Shown here: piece after piece, positions 45,776 through 57,076 of the stretch
Position numbering within the stretch: the first letter of the stretch is position 1
How the letters are laid out: every line of letters begins with the position of its first letter
Origin: Oscarella lobularis
Taxonomy: Eukaryota; Porifera; Homoscleromorpha; Homosclerophorida; Oscarellidae
Assembly: GCF_947507565.1 (NCBI RefSeq)
Contig: NC_089188.1
Span: 372,001-436,000, forward strand
Length of the DNA stretch: 64,000 nt
Direction: 5' to 3'
The notes under the pieces: model-generated
What the model saw: only the letters and a program-made list of their open reading frames with translations
Told to the model about the DNA's origin: nothing
Databases searched by the model: none
Program-made: the position numbers and the translations under genes

Positions 45776-46289
45776 GACTATATATCGAGTTTTCTTTCTA
45801 GGCGTTTGTCCTGCAGCAACAGGAGAACGCGTTATGAAAATTTATGTAATCGTCCTTGACAAACGTGTCATCGTTGAACAGCGTAAGGTGACGTTGGGAC
45901 TGCAATAGCCAGGCAGCTTTCAACAGCTAAAATAGCACTTATAAGACAACCGCGTTTTAGCGCACTTTCTCCGTTTCGCTAAGCTCTCACAATCACCGGC
46001 AATGTACTATTTTTTAGGACTTGCAATTGGCTCTTAACAACGAGATAGTAAGAGAGCACCTAGCGCTGCAAATGTAGCACACTGAGAAGCGACGCGATAA
46101 CTTCAGAAAAAGGGAATAGGTATGGATTTAGTCGCCGAGTAACTCGGACTTGTAACTCGTACTTTCTTCCTAACACGCCCATAACACCCCCCAAACTTCC
46201 TACGGGGATTTCTTTTATTGGTTAGTTCCGGTAGGCGGATTTTGAAAGCCAATCTGATCCGCTCTCTCGTTTGATTCTTTCTCGTCTAT

Positions 46290-49200
46290 ATGGACGTTGA
46301 CGCTCTCAAAGTGGCAATAGTTCTGTTGCAAGTTTTTTGCTACAACGGTTGGTGGGTCATTGCGATGTAAACAATGGGTGAATCCTCGTTTCCGTAGAAG
46401 GCAAAAGCGTCGTTCTTTACGTGCGAGCGAAAGGCGACGGCTTTGACGCTTATCCAAAGAGTGGCAGTTTAGCCACTAACACGTCTCTCACGTTCTTCTG
46501 CAACCGAACGAATGAAACCAATTTCCAGGCTTCTTGGCTTGCTTTCTTTCCGAAGAGGTCCCCTTCCGTCATTGATTTGACCCACGCAAAAATCAAACCC
46601 GAAGTCGGATTTTACGTGGGCAAGAACTACCTTCGAGTGCAAATGTGGGACGAAGCGTCGCCACACTCCCCAACCAAAATTGCCTGCAGTAAAGGCGGCG
46701 ACAACGCCAGTAACAAGACCGTAGGGCACACCAGCTGGGTGACTTTGACTACCGAAGGTGAAACCGGTGAATGATGATTTTCGCGACCAAACATACTTTG
46801 CTTTAGAAAACACTTGTTTCTACGACGAATCTAAAACCAACGTGTCAATAACGCTTCGCTTTCGTTCTGCATATTGCAGAGTGACTGGTGCTGTAGTGTA
46901 TATTCTGCGCCAACGGCCAGCCGGATCTGAAGATCCATGGACGACCATTGCGGAGATTTACGATGCATCAGTCACTTTTCCTAATGTCGTGACTGCAGCA
47001 GACCTTCAGCCAATGACAGTTTACGTCTTTCAATGGGCCTACGTTAAACCAACGGGTGCTCAAGGGCACACCTACGAGACGACCATTGAAACCTATCCAA
47101 ACGGTTTAAACTAGTTACACTATATAATTTCATTGCGGTATTCTATTTCTGGTAGCTCCAAGGTCCGCTCCGTCTTGGGTGGGCTTCTACTTCACTGTTC
47201 GCAATGATCACTTCTATGGTGATGATGATACCAATCTGACGGTTGTTTTTTGGGATGCGAACAGCTGTGAGAATGGGACTTGTCATAACGAGGCGGACAA
47301 AATTCTTTCCAACACAATCGATTTCTTTCCTGTTTCTGGTGGAGGTTTACACAGTTCAGTAGAATCCTTCACTTCTTACGCCGAATACAAAAACCAGTCT
47401 TCCAACGGGCAGTATGTTTTGTTCGGCCGAAATTGGGGTCCATACCCATCATCGAAAATTTCTCTAGACGTCAGCATTTCAAAACAGCCGCCTAATTCAA
47501 GTAGTATCAACTCTCGCGTTGTTCCTGCATGTTTGATATCCCGTTCATTTCTTACGGTAGAACCGCGCAGATCTACGGTATTTGGCGTCACGGAAATCAC
47601 CGGGTGCTATCTGCATATTTATTGGAATGCAGTTTCTGGTCTTCCACAAGTAACCTATCGAGTTGACTATGCTCCGGAAGGCCACTTTGGTGCAGACCGG
47701 AAAAACATCAGTCTCACTGTGAAGGACGTTAAAGCGAGTCTCAGTCTTCACGGTGCAGCAAAGCAGGTCTTGGTACATATAAGGGCTGTGCGTGAAGGAA
47801 CTGCAGGAGAACCTCTTATTGCTAAGATATCGCGCTTGACAGGTAAACTTGTAATAATGCTCAATTGACTGTTGTCAATCATTTTGAATGATTCAAGATA
47901 CGTGTTCCTCAAGAACCTTATCTCCGCATTCAGGAGCGTTCTCTAGCTTGAGAAGTACGCCAGTTCCTACACTTCAACCAGCAGGGATATCTGGCATTGT
48001 ATCTACTAGTAACCAAATCACTGTTTCACCTTCACCTATGACGGTGAGAGAAACTGAATTAGACATCTATTTCAATTTCTGTGTAGACGACTGTAAACAT
48101 CCAGACATCCTTTGGAGCAGAAATACGACTATCAGAAATTCAGGCATCAACTATATCCTTGACACATATACCGACAACGCCTACTCCCGCTTTAAGTACG
48201 GTCAAAAATTTATCAGACAATAAATGTAGTTGTAGCGTCTGGGAATTTAGAATGTTGGACAGATTGGTTCAACATTGATAACCCAGGTTGGACTGGAGAT
48301 TACGAAAAGTTAGACACCCTTCGCAGATCAGGATACAAAGTATGCAAGCAACCTGATGCAGTTCGCTGCAGAACTGTTCAAACTCGTAACAAAACAGAAT
48401 CAAACCGAGTTATAAGTCCCCATTCCGTCCATGCTCAGACATAGATGCCAAGTTGACCGGAAGAAAATTGACCTGCTCGCCATCGGTAGGGTTCTTCTGC
48501 GTCAATTCTGACCAGGATTGGGGTAAAACGTGCCTCGACTATGAAGTAAAGTTTCTCTGTCCCTGCGACTACGTTGACGGTAGGCTCAAGCAAAGTTTAT
48601 CGTAATCAAACTAACGTTTACTCGCCTAGCTCCAACAAAACCTCCGTTTGACTTACGTACGGCATTTGCTTTTTTTTTGATTATGTAAGATCCAGGCGTT
48701 TAGGCTTGGGATGTTGGACAGCGTGGCTCGACAGAGACGGTCCTGGAGGCACTGGAGATTATGAGCAGCGTAACTTATTTTCTCGCCCTATCTGTGACCG
48801 TCCCGGCGCTGTACAATGCCGCAGGGCATCCAATCGTTGGGTCATTGTCATTGTAACAATGTGTAAAGAAACGTTCTTTTGTGTAGATCAAGAAGCACTG
48901 AAAACAGGCCAAAATCTATTTTGCTCACCAGCTATGGGACTGGTATGCATAAACAAGAACCAACCTAATGGTGGAATGTGCTACAATTACGAAGTCCGGT
49001 TTCTGTGCCCTTGTCCTAATTACAAAGGCTTGTTCATCGATTTTTTTAACTGCAGTAATGATGGGCGTTTTTCATGCAGATTTATTTCAAAACTTGACCG
49101 ACTCTATTTCTACAGAATCTTCTCCACTAAACAATCTGAGACTGTCTTGTAAGCAACGAACATATAGAGGCTGTCTTAGTAACTTTCGACGTGTTACAAA

Positions 49201-51823
49201 TTCTACAGCTAAAAATGAATCACTTCTGCCTTCCAACGCCATTATGTCATCTTCTCTTTTAAGTTCTCTCGGTAAAGGAAGTGAGTTTCTCGAGTTATTT
49301 AAGGCATTTCTGCTCTTTGCCGCATTTAGCAAGAAAATCAGACGTTGTAACTACAAGTAACAAACTGACAGCTTCATCTTCATCTTTCGCGGTACAAGGC
49401 CCTATGAAAAATATTGGTTTATATTTTGGCGTAGACGGCTGTGACCTTCAAGACATCCGTCAGTGTTGAAGTTCGGCCATCAGAAATTCAGACAATAGCT
49501 ACTATGTTGCCACTTCTGCGGACAACTCCTACTCCCGTTCTAAGTAAAGTCAACTGTTCATCTGATAGTAAATGTAGTTGGTATGATTGGAAATTTAGAA
49601 TGTTGGACAGATTGGTTCAATATTGATAACCCCGGGTGGACAGGGGATTATGAAAAATTAGAAACTCTTCGCAATGCAGGATACAAAGTATGCAAGCAAC
49701 CCGAAGCAGTTCGTTGCAGAACAGTTCACACTCGTAACACAGCAGAATAAAGCCGACTTATGAAGTCTCAGTTCTGTCCATACCCAGACATAGATGCCAA
49801 GTTGACCGGAAGAAAATTGACCTGCTCGCCATCGGTAGGGTTCTTCTGCGTCAATTCTGACCAGGATTGGGGTAAAACGTGTCTCGACTACGAAGTAAAG
49901 TTTCTCTGTCCCTGCAACTACGTTGACGGTAGGCTCAAGCAATGTTTGTAATAATGAAACTAATGTTTACGAACCTAGCTCCAACAAAGCCTCCGTTTGA
50001 CTTGCGTATGGCATTTGCTCTATAAGATTATGTATGATCCAGGCGTTTAGGCTTGGGATGTTGGACAGCGTGGCTCGACAGAGACGGTCCTGGAGGCACT
50101 GGAGATTATGAGCAGCGTAACTTGTTTTCTCGCCCTATCTGCGACCGTCCCGGCGCTGTACAATGCCGCAGGACATCCAATCGTTGGGTCATTGTCATTG
50201 TAACAATGTGAAAAGAAACGTTCTTTTTATGTAGATCAAGAAGCACTGAAAACAGGCCAAAATCTATTTTGCACACCAGCTATGGGACTGGTATGCATAA
50301 ACAAGAACCAACCTAATGGTGGAATGTGCTACAATTACGAAGTCCGGTTTCTGTGCCCTTGTCCTAATTACAAAGGCTCGTTTATCGATTATTTTGAACT
50401 GCGTAATGATGGGCTTTTTTCATGCAGATTTATTTCAAAACTTGACCGACTCTATTTCTACAGAATCTTCTCCACTAAACAATCCGACACTGTCTTGTAA
50501 GCAACGAACATATAGAGGCTGTCTTAGTAACTTTCGACGTGTTACAAATTCTAGTCAGTGTTGAGGTTCGACCATCAGAAATTCAGACAGCTACTTCGTT
50601 GCCACTTCTACCAACAACTCCTACTCCCGTTCTAAGTAAGGTCAACTGTTCATCAGATAAAAAATGTAGTTGCTATGATTGGAAATTTAGAATGTTGGAC
50701 AGTATGGTTCAACATTGATAACCCAGGGTGGACTGGGGATTATGAAAAATTAGAAACTCTTCGCAATGCAGGATACAAAGTATGCAAGCAACCCGAAGCA
50801 GTTCGTTGCAGAACAGTTCACACTCGTAACACAGCAGAATAAAGCCGACTTATGAAGTCTCAGTTCTGTCCATACCCAGACATAGATGCCAAGTTGACCG
50901 GAAGAAAATTGACCTGCTCGCCATCGGTAGGGTTCTTCTGCGTCAATTCTGACCAGGATTGGGGTAAAACGTGTCTCGACTACGAAGTAAAGTTTCTCTG
51001 TCCCTGCAACTACGTTGACGGTAGGCTCCAGCACAGTTTGTAGAAATCAAACTAATGTTTACGAACCTAGCTCCAACAAAACCTCCGTTTGACTTGCGTA
51101 TGGCATTTGCTCTATTAGATTATGTATGATCCAGGCGTTGCTTAGGCTTTGGATGTTGGACAGCGTGGCTTGACAGAGACGGTCCTGGAGGCACTGGAGA
51201 TTATGAGCAGCGTGACTTATTTTCTCGCCCTATCTGCGACCGTCCTGGCTCTGTGCAATGCCGCAGAACTTCAAACCGTTGGGTGATCGTCATTATAACA
51301 ATGTGAAAGTAAAACCGTTTAGTTTACGTAGATCAAGCGGCACTGAAAACAGGGCAAAAACTATTTTGCACACCAGCTTTGGGTCTTGTATGCATAAACA
51401 AGAACCAGCCGAGTGGACAAATGTGCTACAATTACGAAGTCCGGTTTCTGTGCCCTTGTCCTGATGGTAAGATTTTCTCATACTCTTAGAAGCGTTGTCC
51501 GAAGCTGTACAATTAAACTTCCAGGTCTTACGAATGTACCTCCTACTTCGCAATTGATTTCATCTCTGCCACCACTACAGTCTGGTATCAAAAATAAACC
51601 TATCGTGTTGTATGTTGTGCTAGGAGCAATTGGAATTCTTCTTACAATCATTGCACTTGTCTTTATTCGATTCAAAATTCAACGTAAACGTGTTCTGAAT
51701 GTAAATGAAAGGGAATCAGACAATACGGGCAACTACGAAAGCAAAATTGGAGAAATGGAAATTAGCACTCCGCCACCTAGTTATTCAGTCGCTGTGATGG
51801 AAATGGAAAGCGAAGAACTTTAG
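46290..51823 (+). CDS. Modular membrane protein with repeated WxxW domains
   Basis: Signal-peptide exon 46290-46347 (VAIVLLQVFCYN) is followed by exons 46398-46757, 46807-47103 and 47156-47842, whose beta-rich segments resemble Ig/FN3 folds. Ser/Thr/Pro linkers then alternate with six mucin-type WxxW domains. Type A (CWTDWFNIDNPGWTGDYE, KVCKQPDAVRCRTV) starts near 48250, 49600 and 50690. Type B (GCWTAWLDRDGPGGTGDYE) starts at 48704, 50050 and 51150. Each domain is split by an intron of about 50-54 nt in the same phase-1 position; its second half ends CLDYEVKFLCPC or CYNYEVRFLCPC. The last exon gives a membrane segment (VLYVVLGAIGILLTIIALVF), a cytoplasmic tail with PPPSY, a WW-binding PPxY motif, and the stop. 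Earlier-looking stops fall inside introns. WxxW domains are known from mucins and CILP-type extracellular proteins; a surface or matrix role is inferred. Some linker exon ends remain approximate. Confidence 0.75.
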
Positions 51824-51877
51824 CTAAAGAGGAATGACTGGCAAAAAGGCTGCTTCGCAAGCAACTTTAGAAAACCA

Positions 51878-51879
<2 letters not shown>

Positions 51880-51971
<92 letters not shown>
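51880..51971. repeat. (GT)n microsatellite
   Basis: About 45 uninterrupted GT dinucleotides just downstream of the WxxW gene's stop codon. Open frames reading Cys-Val or His-Thr across it are trivial. Confidence 0.98.
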
Positions 51972-51973
<2 letters not shown>

Positions 51974-52499
51974 CATTATCTCTATGGAAAACAATAAGCG
52001 TACGACAAAATTTCTCCTTTGATACTACCTTCCTTTGAAATATTTGGGAGGTAGAGAAAATTCTAGGGTTAGGGTCATATGAAGTGTTCAGAGATGCGAC
52101 AAATCTCTTAGATATAGTCCGCGACATATTCTCTGAGTATAAACCCTTAGCTTTCTTTCTCTCGTGGGCGCTGCACAAAAGCGTTGGCGTTACTTTAAAA
52201 GCGTGGGCGTGCCGTTTAAATGCGTAGGCGTGATCGTTTAAAACACTCCCATTTTGTCATTTTGTCCGAATAGTCATCATACACTTAATTATTTCCGTAA
52301 AAGAACATTATGACGTTGCCGTAACTATTATGAAATCTGCATTTAGCAAAATTTTGAAACATTTCAATTATTTTGAAATGAATATTTTGAAAAATAAAAT
52401 AACTGTTTTTAACTTATTTACTAATTTTCAACTCAAATTTTACTGATTTCACATACGGACCGTATAACCGAGACCAGTTTTATACAAGTTCTCCTGAAC
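51972..52499. other. AT-rich intergenic stretch
   Basis: Contains AAAGCGTTGGCGT-like direct repeats at 52167-52240 and otherwise AT-rich sequence. No gene. Confidence 0.3.
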
Positions 52500-52622
52500 A
52501 GTCTTCTGTCGTGACCGAGTTTCGAACCCAATAACTCTAGAGGCCTACCTACTGTACCTACTGCACATACGGGTCTGTCTGTTACGGTAACCGGCCTAAC
52601 CACTCGACTAACTGGCCACGTC
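52500..52622 (-). repeat. tRNA-derived SINE-like sequence
   Basis: Minus strand reads GTGGCCAGTTAGTCGAGTGG then TTAGGCCGG (A-box region, like a class II tRNA-Ser/Leu arm) and, some 80 nt later, GGGTTCGAAACTCGG (B box). The middle does not fold as a clean tRNA and no anticodon arm is obvious, so a SINE head or tRNA pseudogene is more likely than a working tRNA gene. Confidence 0.5.
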
Positions 52623-52897
52623 AAACATGAGCGCATGGAAGTAATATTTATCCATTTCCAAAGGACTTAGAATTTTTTTATTCCGCAGTTGTTGCAGTAA
52701 ATTCGATAACTGTCTTTTTCTTGCGAAATGACAATCAGTTTCCCATACATATCATTAAACAGAACTAAAAGAGAGAGAACCCTTAGAGACTAGTACAATC
52801 AAACATTAAAACGTGAGAAGAAGCAGGTGAGACGCTACAGTGTATATAAAATGAAAGATTGCCCTCTTCTGACAATTTCCTTATGCTTAGAGGGTTT
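52623..52897. other. Intergenic, downstream of kinase C-lobe
   Basis: AT-rich; may hold the 3' UTR of the minus-strand kinase. No feature recognised. Confidence 0.3.
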
Positions 52898-53497
52898 TCA
52901 GTGTGCCGGTTCATCCATTGCGTGTTCATTATCTTCAGTTGTGTAAGATAGAATGTCTTCCTCTGTGTCCCCTGTACCTTCTACGGAAATATGATGAAGG
53001 TCCAAGTAAAGCTCATCGGGATTCTCCTCCCCTAGCAAGCGTCCGAGTGTCTTCGACAGGCTTTCGAAAGTTGGTCCATCTTCGGGATCTGTTTTCCAGC
53101 AGGTGAGCATCAAGCGGTACCTAAACATTACAACCCGGATTTCACGTCTTATAAAAAACGCCGCGTCACATTTTGACTCACACTGAGTCTTTACGGGTCT
53201 CAGGCTGCTCCAGACGATTGCCGTTTGAAACGTGTGACAGAAGAGTTTCTGTAGGAATAAGTGTGTAAAGAAACGCTCCTGCAGAGCCAGAAACTTAGTA
53301 TTATTAGAAATCCGTGTCAAATTCCGCAAACCAATCGTATAGATTTCCCACAATGTTACGCCGAAAGACCACCTATAGAGACAGAAGTATAGAGGAAATA
53401 TTGACATTAATTGAACATTCTAGTACACGTCGTTCTTCGCAGTAAATGTGCGATCCATAATACCTTCGATTGCCATCCATCGAAAAGGAAGCAAAGT
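52898..53497 (-). pseudogene. Tyrosine kinase C-lobe, 5'-truncated
   Basis: Four exons on minus join in phase: 53497-53427 (LPFRWMAIEGIMDRTFTAKN), 53372-53332 (WSFGVTLWEIYTIG), 53278-53182 (IPTETLLSHVSNGNRLEQPE) and 53120-52898 (LTCWKTDPEDGPTFESL, then an acidic tail and stop). This is the end of a receptor-type tyrosine kinase, from the activation-loop proline to the C-terminus, without any stop or shift. The N-lobe, catalytic HRD loop and DFG are absent upstream, where duplication block B begins at 53597. So an otherwise healthy gene was cut by the rearrangement. It cannot encode an active kinase as it stands. Confidence 0.8.
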
Positions 53498-53596
53498 CTA
53501 GCTTTTCCGCTGTCTAGTTAGTGTATGCAAAAGTCTTGGCATTCACCAATAAAGAATATGTCACTGCTGGTATCTTGATCCCCAACTACTCCGCCT

Positions 53597-54960
53597 AAAA
53601 TCGAGCCAATCTAAGAAGGTACTGCAGAAAAAAAGCGCGATATTGTCTGTGTCGCAAAGCGAAGTTCCCGGCAGTGAAAAAAGCAGAGACACAAAGTGAC
53701 GCCTCTAACCGACACCTGATTGGATAGCAAAATGAAGTTCGTCGCTGCCACCGCTTGAGAACGAATACCTAAAAACAAGAGGCCAGTATCCGTTCATCGA
53801 AGCAACGTACTTACCCGAAAAAGACGAAAGAAGAGCGCGTCTGTGTTTGCATGACCCAGGTCGCACCACGTGGAGGTCCAGACGCTTCGCAACCCAGCCG
53901 ACCCTCACCAACGGCATGAATTGGATCAGAACCCACCATAAGTGAGCCTCCGAGGTTCGTTGCCCCCTTGGGAGACGGCTATCGCCACCGCCGAAGAGGC
54001 CCGCAAGTAATGTGCTCGACGTGGAGGAGAGCCGGCCAACGCCGACGCTGTCCCGTATTACACCGTAGAATAAATCTACGGTGAAACGGAGCGAGTTGAA
54101 GCGCTCCACCGTCGAAAAGACGGCGGCACTCCGATCAGGAAGCCCCTAGAGGTCTTAGGATTGTGCCTCTAATCGCTTCCAGATCGTTGCTCCAGGACGA
54201 ATGAGTCGGTCGAATCGATGGCCCCTCTGGCTCCCTGTCTTCCAACGACTCAAAGAACGTACGAGCGAGTTCTCAAGCGACGGGGTTACGTAAAGAGGAA
54301 GAGCGTCCTGCACGACTTTATTTAGTTCGTGCACGAACGATGACGCGGACTCTTCTCTCATTGGACGATGGGTGTGCGTCATTAACCGCAACGATGTCAC
54401 GAGAGACAGTGTTGCTTTTTGCACCTCTACGCGCAACCAAAAAAGGTAATAATAGGAGTGCTCGTGCGCGTGCAGCGTTTGTCCCAAAAGAAAAGGGGAA
54501 CAAGAGACGAACACGTGCACGCCTGCATGGTATAGCCGGATGTGACGTCTACGTTTTCGTTTACGTTGACGAAACGCGACGAAAACGCGACGAAGCGCGA
54601 CCAAAAACGTTCAAACGCCTTCGATCGAGTTGCCTTTTCGAAAAGAACGCGGCGAACTCGATCGATTCTAGAGGATTCGCTTTATATCGAGCCGTATATT
54701 TTCGTGAAATTTTAGTTCTGGGGAGAGACTCGATAGATAGAGCACAATAATTATTACGTTAGTGGGGAACACGTTCTCTCGCCTGCATTTCGCTGCAGGA
54801 ATCGCTTCGAATGCGTGAACGCACTGTCCGAGGCACCTTGGACGACGATTTCAGGTTATTTCGTAGCAGATACGTGATCGATTGTCCAGAATGCATAGAA
54901 AGCGAACAGTCGAGAGATGAGAATCGAGACGAGCGCGATAAGGTTGAAGATGGAGGGCGA
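53597..54960. repeat. Duplication block B, third copy
   Basis: Direct match to 43757-45125 (for example ACTTACCCGAAAAAGACGAA, GTAATGTGCTCGACGTGGA, AACACGTGCACGCCTGCATG). At about 54960 the match to block B stops within ATGGAGGGCGACAG and the match to block A begins. The two blocks are therefore joined here in the opposite order from 39.8-45.1 kb. Confidence 0.85.
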
Positions 54961-55136
54961 CAGATCGAGAACCAAGACGACGTCGATCGGGACCATCGAC
55001 AAATAGCATTGCGAATCCATTGCGTATGGTACATTCGTGCGTACCGTACACATGCACGAATCCATTGCGGATCAGTGACGTCAAGAGAGGAATGTCATAC
55101 GCGCGCATGCTCAAAGTTCTTCCTTGAGTTCCTTGG

Positions 55137-56032
55137 ATGGAGACACTAAAAGATCTCGTTGCATTAGTTGCCGGCGGTGCTGGAATTATTGGTTCGGCGA
55201 CCGTGCGTGCTTTCCTCGCGCGTGGGGCGACCGTCGTCGTGCCTTCGCGTTCGAAACAACGACTAGACGATCTCATCGCAACTGTGCAAGAAAGTAGGTA
55301 TCTTAAAGCGAAGTTTGCGATTATTGGCGTTGAGCCTTCTCCGCGAGAGCGCATAGTAGAGAGGGTCGTATGTGCCTCACGTGACTTCATCTAACATAGT
55401 CCGTGTTCTCATGTAGATGAGAGGTCGCGTTTGCTCACTGTGGTAGCTTCAGCTGGAACTACACACGGCGTTGATCAAATAATCAAATTTCTAGACGAAA
55501 AGAATCTTAAAGTGAATCACGTGGTCAGCTCATTGGGCGGTTTTTGGATGAAAGGCCAGACAATAGGCCAACCGGTGTCTGAATGGGATGAAGTGTGTAA
55601 GTTGAGCAGGTCACAAAAAAATTTTTATTTCTTTTTGTATGAATAAAAGTTGAAAGCGGATCTCGATCTCACTTCATCTTCAGCTCGCAACTTCTCCCAA
55701 AAATTGCCGATACAGAGGGTGCCACTTTTACATACGTAACCGGTCTCCTTGGTGAACGTGTGTTCATGAAGTCCGTTGGACTTTTGTGCATCAATCAAGG
55801 GGCTATGTATGGCCTTGTCATGGTCGCTCGCGAAGAGATGAAAGAGAAGCCGGTTCGTGTCAATGAATTTCGTCTCGGCCTTCGTGTCACGAAGGAAAAT
55901 CGTGAGTTGGCTGATGAATGCGGAAGGGTTGTCGCTGGTCTTGCTACTCCCAAGGGACTCGCCGTTGAGGAGGAGTTAGTCCGCATTGCCAAGAGGGAAG
56001 ATCTGGCTACGTGGCATCAAAAACTCTATTAG
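55137..56032 (+). CDS. Short-chain dehydrogenase/reductase-like protein
   Basis: Three exons: 55137-55367 (METLKDLVALVAGGAGIIGS, RAFLARGATVVVPSRS), 55417-55596 (LLTVVASAGTTHGVDQIIKF, NHVVSSLGGFWMKG, SEWDEV) and 55650-56032 (SHFIFSSQLLPKIADTEG, YVTGLLGER, LATWHQKLY). The first part is a Rossmann NAD(P)-binding fold with a glycine-rich GGAGIIG turn instead of the classical TGxxxGIG. The WDEVF..N/G region and the following LLP helix fit classical SDRs. The usual YxxxK active-site pair is not obvious: YVTG occurs, and the expected lysine may be in ERVFMKS. The exon 2-3 join is in phase with GTAAGT. The exon 1-2 join with the best donor (GTATGT) is off by one base, so a weaker donor or a lesion is possible. 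Substrate unknown. Confidence 0.65.
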
Positions 56033-57076
56033 TGGTGATTGATTATTTGCTGTTCAATTGTTTAGTGTCCGCGTGTTTGTTTTATTGAATTCTTTCTCTT
56101 TTCCATGTCATGTGATTTGTAATACATTATGCTCTGTTAGCTCGCTTACCACCGCCATCACGAGAAGCACGTGGATTCCTTCGTCGACTTTTATACTAAC
56201 AAACGAATGGCAAGAAATAGTTGGATCGTTCATCAATAAGTTTTCCTTAACCGGGAACTTCTGATCACGTGCACCATAGCTGCTCTCGCCCAATTTCGGG
56301 TTTGAAGTCGATCAGGAGCACCTAGACCGACCCGAGGCTTTGAAATACGAACTACGGAACTCATCTAACTCAAGAGAGTCTTCAATGCTCTCAGAAACAC
56401 GTGAGCCGTTGCGAAGCCATGCGGGTTAGGGCGAATTGCCGTCTAGGTCAAAAGCACGGCTAATGGCGATTAGGAACGGTTTTAATGCAGCATAGAAGAC
56501 GGTTCAGATTTCGCGAGGGGACGCAGGCACTGCACATGCACCAATTCAATTGGAAACCGTCAAATTAACGTAGAGAATGATTCTGAGAATCGTGTCAGGA
56601 GGAATCATGTAGAAGGTATGGTTATTTAGCTGGAGGCTTCAATGATTTTGACTCGGTCCAAAGCTGAAGCCTGCATATTTAATTCCAATTATTCATTTTC
56701 GTGGGATGCCTTAGTGGTGGTCAGTAGATGTTAATTAAAATTCCCCGAAAGAAGATCCTTTGAGTAAGCATTCTTCGAAGAGCAGAATGCATTTTAAATC
56801 CATTATTGGTATTTTAAATAGCTGTTCCCACTGCCTTAATTAATGAAGAAGGATCGGTGAACGTCTATTCATTAAATAGTGCAATACATGTTGGTGGACG
56901 ACAACCCAAATCCTATTGATTTAGGCGCACTATAGTCACTCAACTGATCATGATCGATGGTTGTACGTGGCACTGGCTATCCAGACATGACTCGTAACAA
57001 GGCGAAGTGAATAAGCATAATTTTTCTCGCTGTTATAATCTACGGTACCCTGCATGCACGTTCGAAAACTGGCAAA
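56033..57076. other. Duplicated non-coding tract between converging genes
   Basis: Counterpart of 40890-41838. Probably 3' UTRs of the SDR and receptor genes. It contains an extra 60-70 bp near 56175-56240 that copy 1 lacks. Confidence 0.45.

Larger units (their letters stand above)
43757..46165. repeat. Duplication block B/C, reference copy without insertions
   Basis: Inverted relative to 33297-30020. Its first part (43757-45125) is also direct to 53597-54960. A frame LLAGLFGGGDSRLPRG and WVAKRLDLHVVRPGS is open on the minus strand in two copies and on the plus strand of the third, ending each time at a GTAAGTA donor. It may be a real exon, but no domain is recognised. The empty sites for both transposons of the 31-32 kb copy are here. 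Confidence 0.8.

Noticed and set aside
48180-50695. Introns of only 30-34 nt before each type-A WxxW domain
   Set aside because: A second acceptor (AATTTAG before AATGTTGG) gives 55-nt introns in the same phase (49 nt in the 61-kb fragment), in line with the rest of the gene.
48390-50850. In-frame stops inside WxxW domains as evidence of a pseudogene
   Set aside because: The stops fall inside phase-1 introns of 50-54 nt with GTAACA or GTTGGG donors and CAG/TAG acceptors. Splicing restores the domain in every copy.
51834-52022. Cys-Val and His-Thr frames across 51.9 kb
   Set aside because: Pure (GT)n/(AC)n microsatellite.
52500-52622. Functional tRNA-Ser or tRNA-Leu gene
   Set aside because: A and B boxes are present but the acceptor stem does not pair and no anticodon loop is evident.
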